Of a stretch of 64,000 nt of DNA, positions 53,531 to 64,000 are shown in pieces. The DNA is from Brugia malayi (Eukaryota; Nematoda; Chromadorea; Rhabditida; Onchocercidae): assembly GCF_000002995.4 (NCBI RefSeq), contig NW_025062475.1:7134187-7198186 (forward strand). Reading direction: 5' to 3'. The position numbers were made by a program, and so were the translations under genes. The notes under the pieces are model-generated. The model was not told the origin of the DNA and did no database searches. It was given only the letters and a program-made list of their open reading frames with translations. Each line of letters begins with the position of its first letter. Position 1 is the stretch's first letter.

Positions 53531-53747
53531 ATCGTGCTTCAAAAACAACACAGCAACGATTGATTTATTAGTATTGCTATTTTATTTTGCTATTAGTAGC
53601 ATGTGCATATATGGATGTATATGGTAATAAATAATACAAATAGACGGTGATATTTGCGGTTTCTGTACTTTATTCAAGTTATGGCCTAACCGTCGATAAC
53701 AGTGAAGATATAAGGAAATCTAGCGTATAGGTGTAACTATCCGTAAC
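53531..53747 (+). other. ITS1-like remnant without 5.8S
   Basis: AT-rich sequence directly after the 18S end, resembling nematode ITS1 in composition. Only about 220 bases separate the 18S end from 28S D1 sequence, and no 5.8S is recognisable, so 5.8S, ITS2 and the first 150 or so bases of 28S are deleted. Confidence 0.6.
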
Positions 53748-54062
53748 ATATTTTTACACTCAAAGTCCCCTTAAGTGGGGCTACAGTCCACAGAAGGTGC
53801 TAAACCTGTAAGGGTGACAAGGGTGAAAAGTTACGGTAGGTTATTCCTCGGATTTAGGTTGTTTGAGATTGCAGCCCAAAGAGGGTGGTAAACTTCATCT
53901 AAGGCTAAATATGACTACAAGAGCGATAGCAAACAATTACCGTGAGGGAAAGTTGCAAAGAACTTTGAAGAGAGAGTTCAAGGATGTGAAGCCGCTAAAA
54001 TGGAAACCGATAGAGTTAACGGAACTTTATCGGTATCCAACCAATCAATTTAGCAATCTTAT
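53748..54062 (+). pseudogene. 28S rRNA 5' fragment (D1 region)
   Basis: Matches the 28S region from AAGTCC..TTAA.TGGGGCTA.AGTCCA through GGCTAAATATGACTACAAGAG, ACCGTGAGGGAAAGTTGCAAAGAAC and GAAGCCGCTAAAATGGAAAC. Similarity stops near 54062. The first part is diverged, the second well preserved. It is a fragment in the same orientation as the 18S. Confidence 0.93.
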
Positions 54063-54747
54063 TTTGTAATTATTCATTAATGTTATTTATTAATGAATAA
54101 AATAATATTAATGTTAAATTACTATATGCGCAAATTGGTGTATTTACCAGTAGTATGCATCGCGAGCTTCATTTTAGCATATTAATACAAGTTAATTTAA
54201 TAGACCAATTCTTTCAATTGCAATCATAATGAAATATAAAATATTTCTTAGATGAAGTTTTTTTTTCCATATATCTAACTTTCACTTGAAATAATAGTGA
54301 CATTTATCGATTATAATTTTGCTAGTTATATTTTACATGTGGTCGCATGCGACTTTATCGGTAAAAAAAAATGCTAATATTATAATATTTTGCAATTTTT
54401 TAAGTTTTTACATTGTACAGTGTTTGTTCCTAAGAAAAAAAAAAACATATAGAGTAGTTCAGATCTTAAATTTCAGAAGTTTAATTAACTCAGTTTAATT
54501 CAGTTTAGCTCAAACTGTTTTTTTTTTTTTTTTTTTTGTATAAATTAGTCATATTAAAAAAAGAAATGATTAATATTAAAACATTCGGTCATTTTGATTC
54601 GGTAATACTTTCACTCCACGCTTTTTTAATATGGTTTACAACAAATTGATCGAAACGTAAATTATGACATTCTCAATAACAGGTAGCTTCAAATCAGAAA
54701 AAGAAAAAAAAAACGAAAAATGAAGACAAAAATACATATATATTTGT
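54063..54747. other. Spacer between 28S fragment and zinc-finger gene
   Basis: AT-rich, with homopolymer A/T runs (a run of about 18 T near 54520). No coding or rRNA signal seen. Confidence 0.5.
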
Positions 54748-57700
54748 TTAATAAAAATTTTGCATTTCCATAAAACCACAGCTAACCATGCAAGTCCACT
54801 CATTCGGTTTTTTACAAGGCTCTTCCTGAAGTACAGGTGGTTTACTAATGACTACCTCCGTTGATTTCTTCTCTTCCTCAACATCTGCTATCACATTTTT
54901 CTTTACCTGCAAATCAGATTATATAAAACGGAAAGTCGAAATCAAATAATGTCTGGGTCTTATTTTCAGTGACAGTTATGCATTACCGTAGGAGAAAGAA
55001 AAATAGTTGAAATTTTGAAAACTTTATAGAAAATCTGAACATTTTGCTTGGTTTCTTCGATGTCCAACCACCAAAACTGCCTCCGCCTATGTTGCCAACC
55101 CGGAAAACATCGCTCGTTTAATCGATCTATTTCTTCTCTGAAAATCTAAATTTATGATTGCAAAGTGATTGTAAAACTAACTTTAACCTTCCAAAAAACT
55201 GAATGGTCGCAGTATGATCTGTGGACGAAATTTGAGTGATTTCAAAAGTCATAAAATAATGGAAAGAAGAGATATGTATTTCAAATGTTTACTTCTATCA
55301 AGAAATTTGCCTACTTATAATCATTTTCATGAGAATAAGGTTCTCTGTTTGAATCATCTTTATGCATCCATTTAATATGCCATTTCACACGATGTATATC
55401 GTAGTTTGAAGCAAAAGAGCAAAGAGGGCATTCGAAAATACGTTGTTGCTTTAAATGACGATGGTATACATGCCGTTGACGATCTGATTGCGCCACCTGA
55501 AGAGATGAAATTTAAATTTGAAATTGAACAGATATTCAGCATAATGAATAATTGAGTGGTTCTGTGCATCCTTCACATATCACAGAAATTGGTAGTTACA
55601 CACCTTTTTGAATCCTTAGACTGGATTTTACCTGTATTTTACAAATTTGGCAAATGTGACGCTCTCGAGGACGACTACGACCGACATGAAGTCGAACAAG
55701 CTTCATTGGTCGGTTTGGAAAACATTTCTTCTACAATATTTTTCCTTTATCAATACTGATGTACTAAACAGTGTTACGAAATAGGATAAACAATAAATTT
55801 CCAATTAAGGGGATTAAAAATCTGATGAAATGTTTTTGACGATCTAAAATATCTGGGTAAAAAGTACATGAAATGAAATGACTACCTGTAAGTCACGAAT
55901 TTCCTGAGCATATCTATCCAAATTGGAGATGGGAATAGCATCACACTGTTCCGGATGAATTTTGCTGATATGTTTAGCAACAGTACAACTTTCGTAACTT
56001 CCAAAATCTTGACAAACTGGACATTGGTATAGTGATTTCTTCAAATGTTTTTGAGCTATGTGACGTCCTGGATAACGAGATTCTTCCCTATAAATGATCC
56101 CTGTTTGTTACATGCTCACATCTTTAATTAATTTTAATTAAAATTAAACTTCATCGATTTCGCAAATATTTAAATTCAATTCACAAATTAAGAAAAGATC
56201 AAGTCCAAAACCATTACCAGCACAGATGACACGTCCGATCGTCTACAACAGCTCCTATGATTGATTGTGTCTGATTATCACTATTCATCTTACAGCTGTC
56301 TACTTCATCGCAAGATGTATTTGCAACACGTCCATGGCTAACCATTTTTAGTTCTCTATCGTCCGGAGTGATTTGATTTTGCTAAAGAAGTGATCACTTC
56401 ATTCGGACGTAAGAGATGAGACAAGTATAATAAAAGGCTTTAAAAGGTCTCAGAATAACCTTTGATCAGAAATTCCCTGAAATATATTTTGATCAGAAGT
56501 TAAGAAACCTCCAGTGTTATTGTTTTTTGTCTTGACAAAGGTGATTTCTTCAGCTTCCAATCCGGGAAACATTGCTGATTCCAATTCTGGAACAATCATT
56601 TACTACATCTGTTTCAGCTGTGGAACCAGTTAAAACCAAAAGTTATGATTCGAAACAATCACTAATGATCTAATTAGTAGAAAAGATTAGTTAATCTTAA
56701 ACATTGAGCGTTGTCCCTCTGTATTGTATTACGTAACGTAGAAATGGCTGGTGATCTTTATTATAAAAACAACACCAACTCATTATATCAGATTGACTGG
56801 AAATGAAAGCTGGAATTGGGAATGAATAACCTGTATTTCATGCTTATGAACTTCTTCATTACTGATAGGATATGCATTGCCTTGATGAATAGATGTACAG
56901 TGTTTACGCATCTCCCAAACTGAGTTATTATTTGTATAGTCACAACATGAACACTGGAAAAGATCAGAAATTCGCAGGTGAAATTGATAAACGTGTCGTT
57001 GGCGTGCTGTTGTGCAAACATCCACGTGGCAAACTTGGCAATTTGATTTTCGAACCGCTTTCGAACTACTTGGAAGAGATATTGAATTCTGTACTTGTTG
57101 ATCATTATTTAAGTAGTTACCAACAGCTGTCATTATTTTGCAGGATTCAGTTTCGAACATCTGAATCATAATAAGTAATAAGTAGTCTGCTGAGTGATCA
57201 CGAAGTATTCGCTTACGCAAAAAGATATCTAAAAAAGGAGAGCGGCGACTTCAGAGTGTGGTATATTTTCTGCAACCGTATAAAGGGGCTTACTTCTCTA
57301 AATAAGAAGCAGTTCCGTATATATGAGTAATAGTGTCGAAAAACTTTTTAAATCCTCACAACATTAGATCGTTTTGCTATTGGCTGATAATCGGCTTCTT
57401 CAGGATCATCGCTTTCTAAAGGTTTCTGTTTTTGTGAATTCAGGTAAGATTCATCATTATCACGATCATCTTGGGGTATCTGTAAAGAATCGAACATGAC
57501 CTGTTGTAGACTGTTTATATAAGGTTACAGGAAAATATTTATGACACTTACTGACGATTGTTTTGTGGATTCCAATGCCGTCTCTGCGAAAGCATCGCAC
57601 AGAAAATCGTCTCCCACATTCTGCAAATATTCATTCTTTGCAGTATTTTATGAACACTCGAAAATGCGTGCTTCAGCAGCACTTTGTAGTTTTAATTCTA

Positions 57701-58114
57701 CAAGTAGTAACAGAATAAGCTTTTTGGATTGTAGCAGGTGTCAGGTTTTTTCCAAAAATTCATTCTGCTCTTCGCGATGTCTAATAAGCACAGTTACATT
57801 CCAAAGACTGGTGGCGATATCACTACATTTTATATCTACATTTTAGCAATGTTGCATTTTGACCAGTCATTAGCGCAAATAAAATAAAAACATTTAAAAA
57901 AATGAACCTCACTATGATAAGCAATATTGGTGAGAAGCCAGAAATGGGTTTTCTTGGTGACATTGGGAGCGAGTAGGGCGCGAGCCACGAATTTAGCGTG
58001 ACACTCTACCAGATGTTCACGAAGTTGGAAATTTGTCTGGAAGCCTAACTCTGCGATGTGACCCGTTTGTTCTCGGTCCATCTGCAGATCACATAGAAGG
58101 CATGGTAGGAGCAT
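54748..58114 (-). CDS. C2H2 zinc-finger protein with paired fingers
   Basis: Minus-strand exons that join in phase include 57908-58114, one near 57370-57480, 56830-57150, about 56220-56390, 55886-56087, 55632-55730, 55315-55496, 55041-55137 and 54748-54906. The protein holds at least three pairs of C2H2 fingers (C-x2-C-x10-11-H-x4-H, then C-x2-C-x13-H-x4-H): CQVC/CSCC, CHLC/CPVC, CQIC/CPLC. Each pair is followed by a short linker and a CFPxR or FPG motif (MFPG, KCFPNR, RCFPGW). A further CLLC..H..CH finger lies in the first exon. The tail is acidic. Exons between 57530 and 57840 are uncertain. Probably a nuclear nucleic-acid-binding protein, as tandem C2H2 proteins usually are; I do not recognise an orthologue. 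It lies between the two rDNA fragments on the opposite strand. Confidence 0.72.
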
Positions 58115-58917
58115 TCAGAAGTTAATGATTCTGAAAATTTACAGGAGAATGAAGAAGTTGTCAATGTAATTAGTAGCTGGCAAGTTGCTGAACTTAAGCG
58201 AGGCCCTTTTTGAGTTTTTGTCAAAACTGGCCTCAAAGAAGATGTTTTAAGAGAGGAAAACCTGAATGACATATCCTTTCATCCATTCATTCTCTCTCTC
58301 TCTCTCTTCTTTTATACGGAATAGATTGCAGGCATTTGCAGGATAAGTTCGAGAAGGGATGATGCTTACGGCAGGCTGTGCTACATGATCATGCATCGAA
58401 TGCGCTAGTTTTGGTATTGCCACTGCAGTATAGCTAGCTCTCGTGTTGTCCTAGCAGGACTAATATCATGTCACACGACGAGATGAGTGCTGTGCTCGTA
58501 AATGGATGGATTTAGTAAGGTGCAGAACACGAAGCAATTTCTTGCAATAATACAAGCATGCTGCGATGAGACATCGCTCCATGCCCATCTCCGTGTTGTC
58601 TCGTTTTTCATCCATACCTAACATTACTGCAACGGCGTCCCGCTAGCTCCATAAGTATACTCCATGAGCTATTTGTGCATCACCACTCATGCATTCAGAC
58701 TTCTCAACTGAGTTATCGTCGATCATTGAAGCACTCAGAAATAACAGATAAAACTTTTTTAATTTCCAGTCAAAAAATGAACATACAACTTCATTTTGTC
58801 CTGAGATTGATTCATAAAAAAAGTGATTCAGTCCTGCGACACAAGAAGCAGGAAATGAGCAAAAATTATCAATAAACAAAACAAATAAGTCCTTTCACGA
58901 AACATTTCAGTACACGT
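58115..58917. other. Intergenic zinc-finger gene / GatB
   Basis: A frame of modest coding quality reads from 58272 on the minus strand into the zinc-finger gene's first exon in another frame and may be 5' UTR or an upstream exon. A CT microsatellite lies at 58288-58308. Otherwise nothing recognised. Confidence 0.4.
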
Positions 58918-60539
58918 TTAGCTTCCTGACAAAAGCTTTCGTCTAATTATTTCACTTATTTCATCAACTTCAATTCGTCGATTACATTCATTAAGCACAG
59001 CTGCACGCAATTTAGTGGCATGTCTTTTTGCTCCACTTTTTTGTATTTTTCTTACAAGTTTGTCATTTTCACGAATAACTTTCTCCGCAATTTGAATGAT
59101 TTCATCTTTATCATGTATTCGCCATAAATTCTCTTTATTTATAATCTGAAAACAATAACAGTGAACAACTATAGATTTTATGACACAAAAATATTTTTTG
59201 CCTTCTTTCGTACGTATAAAAATTTAAATAGATTTCCGGCGTGTTTGCCTTATTATGAAGAATTGTGTAAGTTCTAGGAGAAACCAATCAATACTTCGGT
59301 TGGCGATTTGTCTAACTCTGCTTCTATATATCTTCGCAAGAGATCGAAAGTTGTCAGCTTGGTTAATCGTTTAGTGTGAAAAAGATGTACTGTTTCCACG
59401 AAATAATTAATGAAAACTGTTCTGAAAAACTGGGTGGTGAAGGAGAATTTATAAAATATTTCCAAAAGAGAAATATAGATAAATGGAACGGATGAAACAA
59501 CCGTACAATATAGCATCTTATTTAAAATTTATTTGAAAACAGCAAGCTTACCGTGATGCAGGGAATTTTTTTGTGCAATTGCGACAAATTGTTTGCAAGA
59601 GAAAGGTCCACTCAACTAATACTGAAGCCATTGCAGCATCATCACATACATTTAAAACCATTTCAACAAATGTTGCGAGGTTTTTTTGATTCTAAATGGA
59701 AAAGTCATATAATAAATCGAAATCTAAACGAAAGTTACTTTTAATAGTTTTGCTCTAAGACTGGAAATATTTTTAATATATTAAAAAAAATATATTAAAA
59801 GTTCAAACTGGTTACCAAACAATATGAACAACGCCGCTATATATACAAAACACATAAACACGGTAGTTTCATCAAACGCATATATGCCTTATAGACTTCA
59901 ATACCCAAAAGCATATGGGTATACCCAGCTTCATGCAAACATACCAAAAACCAGAATCTTATGCCCTTCTTCCTGCCAATCTTAGCTAATTATTTCCTTA
60001 CGAAGTTGGGAGACAACTTCTGCTTCTACTTCATATGGAAGATATATATGAATAATTCGTAGTGCGACTTCTGGTCCCATGCCATATTCTTCGATGTTCT
60101 TCAAATATCGCGGTTTGGAAAGCATTAGACGACAATTTTCTATCCATTCTTGTTTAATCTGTACAGGAGGAAGGTTCGGTTCCGGCATAAAACGGTAATC
60201 CATTTCAATTTCTTTTTCTCTCATTGCTATTGTATTGCTGGAAAATGTCTTCTGTTTGGAACGAGAAATTTTTAGAAATCTTTTCATACCTTTAAACGTG
60301 ATAAAAAACTATTGTTTCCGGCAATATCAGAAAACGCAAATAACCCACCCATAGCGGTCAACAGTACGTGTTTCATTCAATACTGTGCCTCCAGCTCTAA
60401 GAATTTCGTACTGCCGACCTAGTTCACTGTTGACAGCCGTATACACCATGCGTAAGCTATTTAAATTTTTGATCTCAGTTCGAACACCTCTATTACCGGT
60501 ATTATCTTCGCCAAGTGAAATGTTGACGTCCACTCGAAA
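58918..60539 (-). CDS. gatb: Glu-tRNA(Gln) amidotransferase subunit B, mitochondrial (GatB), N-terminal part missing
   Basis: Minus-strand exons 60349-60539, 60030-60237, 59552-59691, 59295-59357 and 58918-59145. They give the RVDVNIS and GVRTEIKNLNS blocks, NETRT, DYRFMPEPNLPP, and a C-terminal YqeY-like domain beginning LWRIHDKDE. This is the C-terminal two thirds of GatB, part of the GatCAB complex that converts Glu-tRNA(Gln) to Gln-tRNA(Gln) in mitochondria. About 150-180 N-terminal residues, including the GLEIH..L motif and the active region, are not found between 60540 and the rRNA fragment at 63297. The junction 59552/59357 does not keep phase. Either the 5' exons lie past a very long intron that spans the 28S fragment, or this is a truncated copy. 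The conserved frame in the other exons argues for recent or present selection. Confidence 0.8.
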
Positions 60540-63296
60540 CTGAGCCTCTTTAATAGATTCATTTTTTTAAAACAACTTTTCCTTCCTTTCTGTTTAACTG
60601 ACCGACGAAAGACAAAGAGAAACTTCTAATATAATAGAAACGCTAACTTTGCATTTCTCCTTCGCACAAACCATTTTCTATGAGAGTATATATATGCTCT
60701 CAAATTAAAACATAAAAGTAGTATAGGTATATGAGAACACTACTTACTCATATTTTTGAAAGACAATAACTACTATAAATTAAACCTTTAAAAATATGAA
60801 AAAAAAAGGAAAAAAAAAACATAGAAGCACCACTAGAATGTATAATACGAATAGAACATCCTAGGTTAACCTTAAATATCACATATCAAACATTACTCAA
60901 TGCATCCCCAGCTGTATAATAAAAAAAGTTTGAAAAAAACGGTAACAATCTGAGATATCAACATAATACCCAGTATACTACCAAAAATTTTCATATATAA
61001 CTCAAAGCAAAACTAGCAGGAAGAAAAACTAAAGCATTTAAAAAATCAACCAAAATTTTGGAAAACATATTTTAATGCAAAAAAACGAATTTTTTTAATT
61101 AAACTACACCCAAACAAAAATTATAATTGTAGAATGAGCCGCAATCAGATATAGCAAATGTATTTAATATTTTATAATTCCCGCATAAAGCTTCCACATC
61201 CTAACTAAAATTATTATACAGCTGGGGAGTAGTGTTTTATATAAATTAAAATCACAACAAATACTTTAAAAATCATAAGCTAAATAAAAAGGAAAAGAAC
61301 ATAAACCAAAAAATAAAAAACAAAGAAAGCAATGATTAGAATAATAAAAACAAGCAGAAAGACTACAAAACACCAAAAATGCTATCAAACACTTCTGGAA
61401 AATTCCTTTCTTCTGTCGCAAATTATAATTTCGCGAAAATTTCTAACCAATTTCATAATATCATAAATCATCTCTCCTTTTTTAAATTGTAAACAGTCTT
61501 ACGGTATTCACACATGTAATTTTAATCTCCTTTTTGTAAACACCTCCAATTCTTCATGCATGTAATTTTATGTAAAATTGAAATTAGCTTTCATTTTAAT
61601 CTCTTCTTTCAATTCTTCACACATGTGATTTTTATCTTAGACACGACCATTCCTCACTCATATAAATTCAATTCTAATAAACAAAAGTATTATTATTGTT
61701 ATTGTCATTATTGTCGACTATAATCCCTCATCACCAAGCTAAATTTCCTCCGATTTTATAAGGTCTATTTCTACTGTTCAGGTTACTGATAATACGTTAA
61801 ATAAAAATAAAGATTTATTAATCTTACTGCGGTATTACAATTATTCGAGTATCAACCAGACAAACCTTTCACGACATCTTCTACTTACTGTGAAATCACT
61901 CACAGGGCTATTACTGAATGAGAGAGCTTTTGGCTGGGATTTTGATGTTTTGCACGTTTCAATGTTCCTCAATCGATGTTTTTCCCTTTTACATACCTAA
62001 TTTTTACTGTTTTTTAATTGTGGCTATAGGCCAATCATTATTTAATGAACATATTGTCATTTATTTAAAATTATTATTGAAGATCGTACAACAATCGATC
62101 CGAAACATTCATTGTCTTTTTCTTCCTCGCTTCTTTATTATTTAAACCTAAATGCAATAGCCTATCAGTGGCTGCGTTCCATTAATTATCTGCTTTTCTT
62201 TTTATGGTTCGTTTTCTTATTTAGCTTTTAGGATCTTTTTTTTTTGTACAATATACTATGTTCCATATTTAGCAATACACTTACCTTTTCTTTCTCTTTA
62301 TTACTAATTTTACTTTTACATTATTTTTGAAAAAAATTTTTATTTTCATACCATTTTTTTTATTTTGTAAACTTCACTCACTTTATGCCTCTCATTGATT
62401 AAACCATAATTCTTGAATGTTTGCCCAAAATATTATTTTAACTTTTTTATTCCTTTTTTTTTTCATTAATTTCAAAGTGTGTCTCCTGACTAATGCTAAA
62501 ATTTCTTCTCATAGCCCGCGTTTTTTTATTATTATTTCTGTTCAAAGTAAACGTCGTTTTTGGTCAGTCATTTCGGTTCTGCACGCTTTTTTGCCAACCC
62601 ATTCTTTTTCTTATTTAAATATTACATTATTTTATTTTTCCCTTTTGCATGTCTTTCTATTAATTATCTATGTTTTCCGTGATTTTTTTAACCCCATGCG
62701 TGTCCTTTTGTTAACTCCACTAATTGCACGTTTTTTTTTTCTGTTGCTATTACTTAGCTACGTTGATCTCATTTGCACGCATTTTTAGCGAAATGTAACA
62801 CCGAAAATATTGATGATTAGACATTAAAAAATCAATACAGATAGTTATGAAGACATAGCAAAATTTTTAAATCTAAATCAATCTGAACTGCAAGTAACAG
62901 TAAATAATGCAAACAAAGGAAACATAGCATATACACTAAAATGTCAGTACACATAGAATTTGATTAAATTATTATTGTCACATACCACTGCTATTTGCAC
63001 CATTGTTATTCTAATTGCTAAACTGCGCATGAATGGATTAACGAGATTCTCACTGTCCCTATTTACTATGAAGCGAAACCACAATCACGGGAACAGGCTT
63101 GGCAAACAGAAAACACTGTTGAGTTTCGGTTAGATGAGAAATGAGAGATGGAAATGCAAGCTTACGTGCACAAATTAATGAAGATGATACGGGTAATCAG
63201 TTGACTGTTAGCTGATGACTTTTTTTTATTTCATAGGCTACTATGTTTCTTATTTCTCATGTTTCGAAATTTTTGATTTAAGTTAAGTCACTTTGT
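60540..63296. other. AT-rich region with opposite strand asymmetry
   Basis: About 60600-61400 is rich in A and about 61480-62800 is rich in T on the plus strand, with a switch near 61450. A plus-strand frame at 62417-62788 (123 codons) is Phe/Leu-rich only because of T-richness and is not called. No GatB exon, tRNA or transposon recognised. Confidence 0.45.
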
Positions 63297-63600
63297 AATT
63301 TAACGACTCGCACCGAAGACAGTGTCAGACGGGGAGTTCGACTGGGTGGTACATCTGTCAACGCAGGTGTCCTAAGGCTAGTTCAGAGAGAAAGGAAACC
63401 TTTCGTAGAGTAAAAGTAAAAGGTAAAGTAGAGTAAAAGGTAAAGGTTCGTTTGATCTTGATTTTTAGTACGAATACAGACCACGAAAGCGTGGCCTATC
63501 GATCCTTTTGAATTTCTTAGAAGTTTCTAGCAAGAGGTGTCAGAAAAACACACACACAAGGATCACTGGCTTGTGGCAGCCAAGCGTTCATAGCGACGTT

Positions 63601-63638
<38 letters not shown>

Positions 63639-64000
63639 CGAGGCATTGGATTGTATACCACCAGTAAGGAATGTGAACTGGGTTTAAACCGTCATGAGAC
63701 AGGTTAGTACTGTAATATGTTGTTGCGCAGTTGGAACTTCAGGTTCAGACGTTTGGTTCATGTGCTTGGCCGCTGATGCGTCTGAGGGATTATGACTGAA
63801 CGCTTGTAAGTCAGAATCCCACCTAGACAAGGCAAGATAAATTTGCTCCCCGGTGTCGGGAGGTACTGTTATGTAATTGTGGTCGTAATACGTCTACTGT
63901 TACAGCTGATGTCCCACACTATAAGGCCTTGTTATTTAATCGAAGGATTAAATGGTTACCAATACCGGATTACCCTGGTACAATATCGGGGCGCAAGATC
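63297..64000 (+). pseudogene. 28S rRNA 3' fragment, degenerate, runs off the window
   Basis: Matches 28S domains V-VI: the peptidyl-transferase region block GTGTCCTAAGG, CAGTACGAATACAGACC, GGCTTGTGGCAGCCAAGCGTTCATAGCGACG (in part), TTTGATCCTTCGATGTCGGCTCTTCCTATCATTGCG, GAGACAGGTTAG, and CCGGTGTCGGGAGGTACTG near 63851. At about 63721-63745 the sarcin-ricin loop (AGTACGAGAGGAAC) that should precede GGTTCAGAC is missing. The block after TTGCGAGGC lacks the usual CAGAATTCGCCAAGC, and the ACCACAGGGATAA motif is altered to an ACACACACACAAGGATCA run at 63548-63565. An A/G-rich expansion lies at 63413-63447. Clearly non-functional. Confidence 0.94.

Noticed and set aside
62417..62788. 123-codon Phe/Leu-rich frame that looks like a membrane protein
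   Set aside because: Explained by local T-richness; no start context, splice partner or conserved motif.

Overview
The window is nuclear DNA from a small-intron, AT-rich animal genome. Spliced genes with short exons, animal-type orthologues, probable trans-splice acceptors just upstream of start codons (near 11129, 21630 and 41946) and a cuticlin with a VWA domain joined to a ZP domain all point to a nematode. A spirurid/filarial type is my guess from base composition and rRNA similarity. No prokaryotic operons, CRISPR arrays, intact transposons or tRNAs were found. Gene models were built by hand from homology, reading frame and GT/AG phase; most introns agree in phase across the whole gene.

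Layout. 360-5477 (+): 3' part of a VWA+ZP cuticlin (cut-6-like). 7757-9439 (-): RAB-35 GTPase. 11139-11960 (+): ribosomal protein uL14 (rpl-23). 12760-14830 (-): COP9 signalosome metalloprotease CSN5. 15772-17786 (+): LSM12. 19108-21525 (+): eEF1A lysine methyltransferase (EEF1AKMT1), then 21637-26705 (+): Roquin RING E3/RNA-binding protein, probably cotranscribed; a 130-bp duplication sits across their boundary. 28958-31552 (+): STRAD pseudokinase. 34920-39548 (-): PI(3,4)P2 4-phosphatase (INPP4) with an N-terminal PH-like segment. 41947-45188 (+): secreted GH18 chitinase-like protein. 47511-51067 (+): Mn-type cation diffusion facilitator. 54748-58114 (-): C2H2 protein built of finger pairs. 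58918-60539 (-): GatB lacking its N-terminal third.

The most unusual feature is a dispersed, decayed ribosomal DNA unit. A degenerate 18S and the 5' part of a 28S, with 5.8S lost between them, lie at 52036-54062. A co-oriented 28S 3' part lies at 63297-64000 and runs off the window. Both 18S and 28S have lost nearly invariant functional sites. The zinc-finger gene and the GatB fragment lie between the two halves on the opposite strand.

The genes are mostly housekeeping (translation, protein turnover, membrane traffic, phosphoinositide and LKB1-type signalling) and do not form one pathway. I found no clearly new multi-gene system. The best leads are the split rDNA pseudogene, the duplicated exon/acceptor block at the EEF1AKMT1-Roquin junction, the long extra tail on the cuticlin and the paired-finger zinc-finger architecture.
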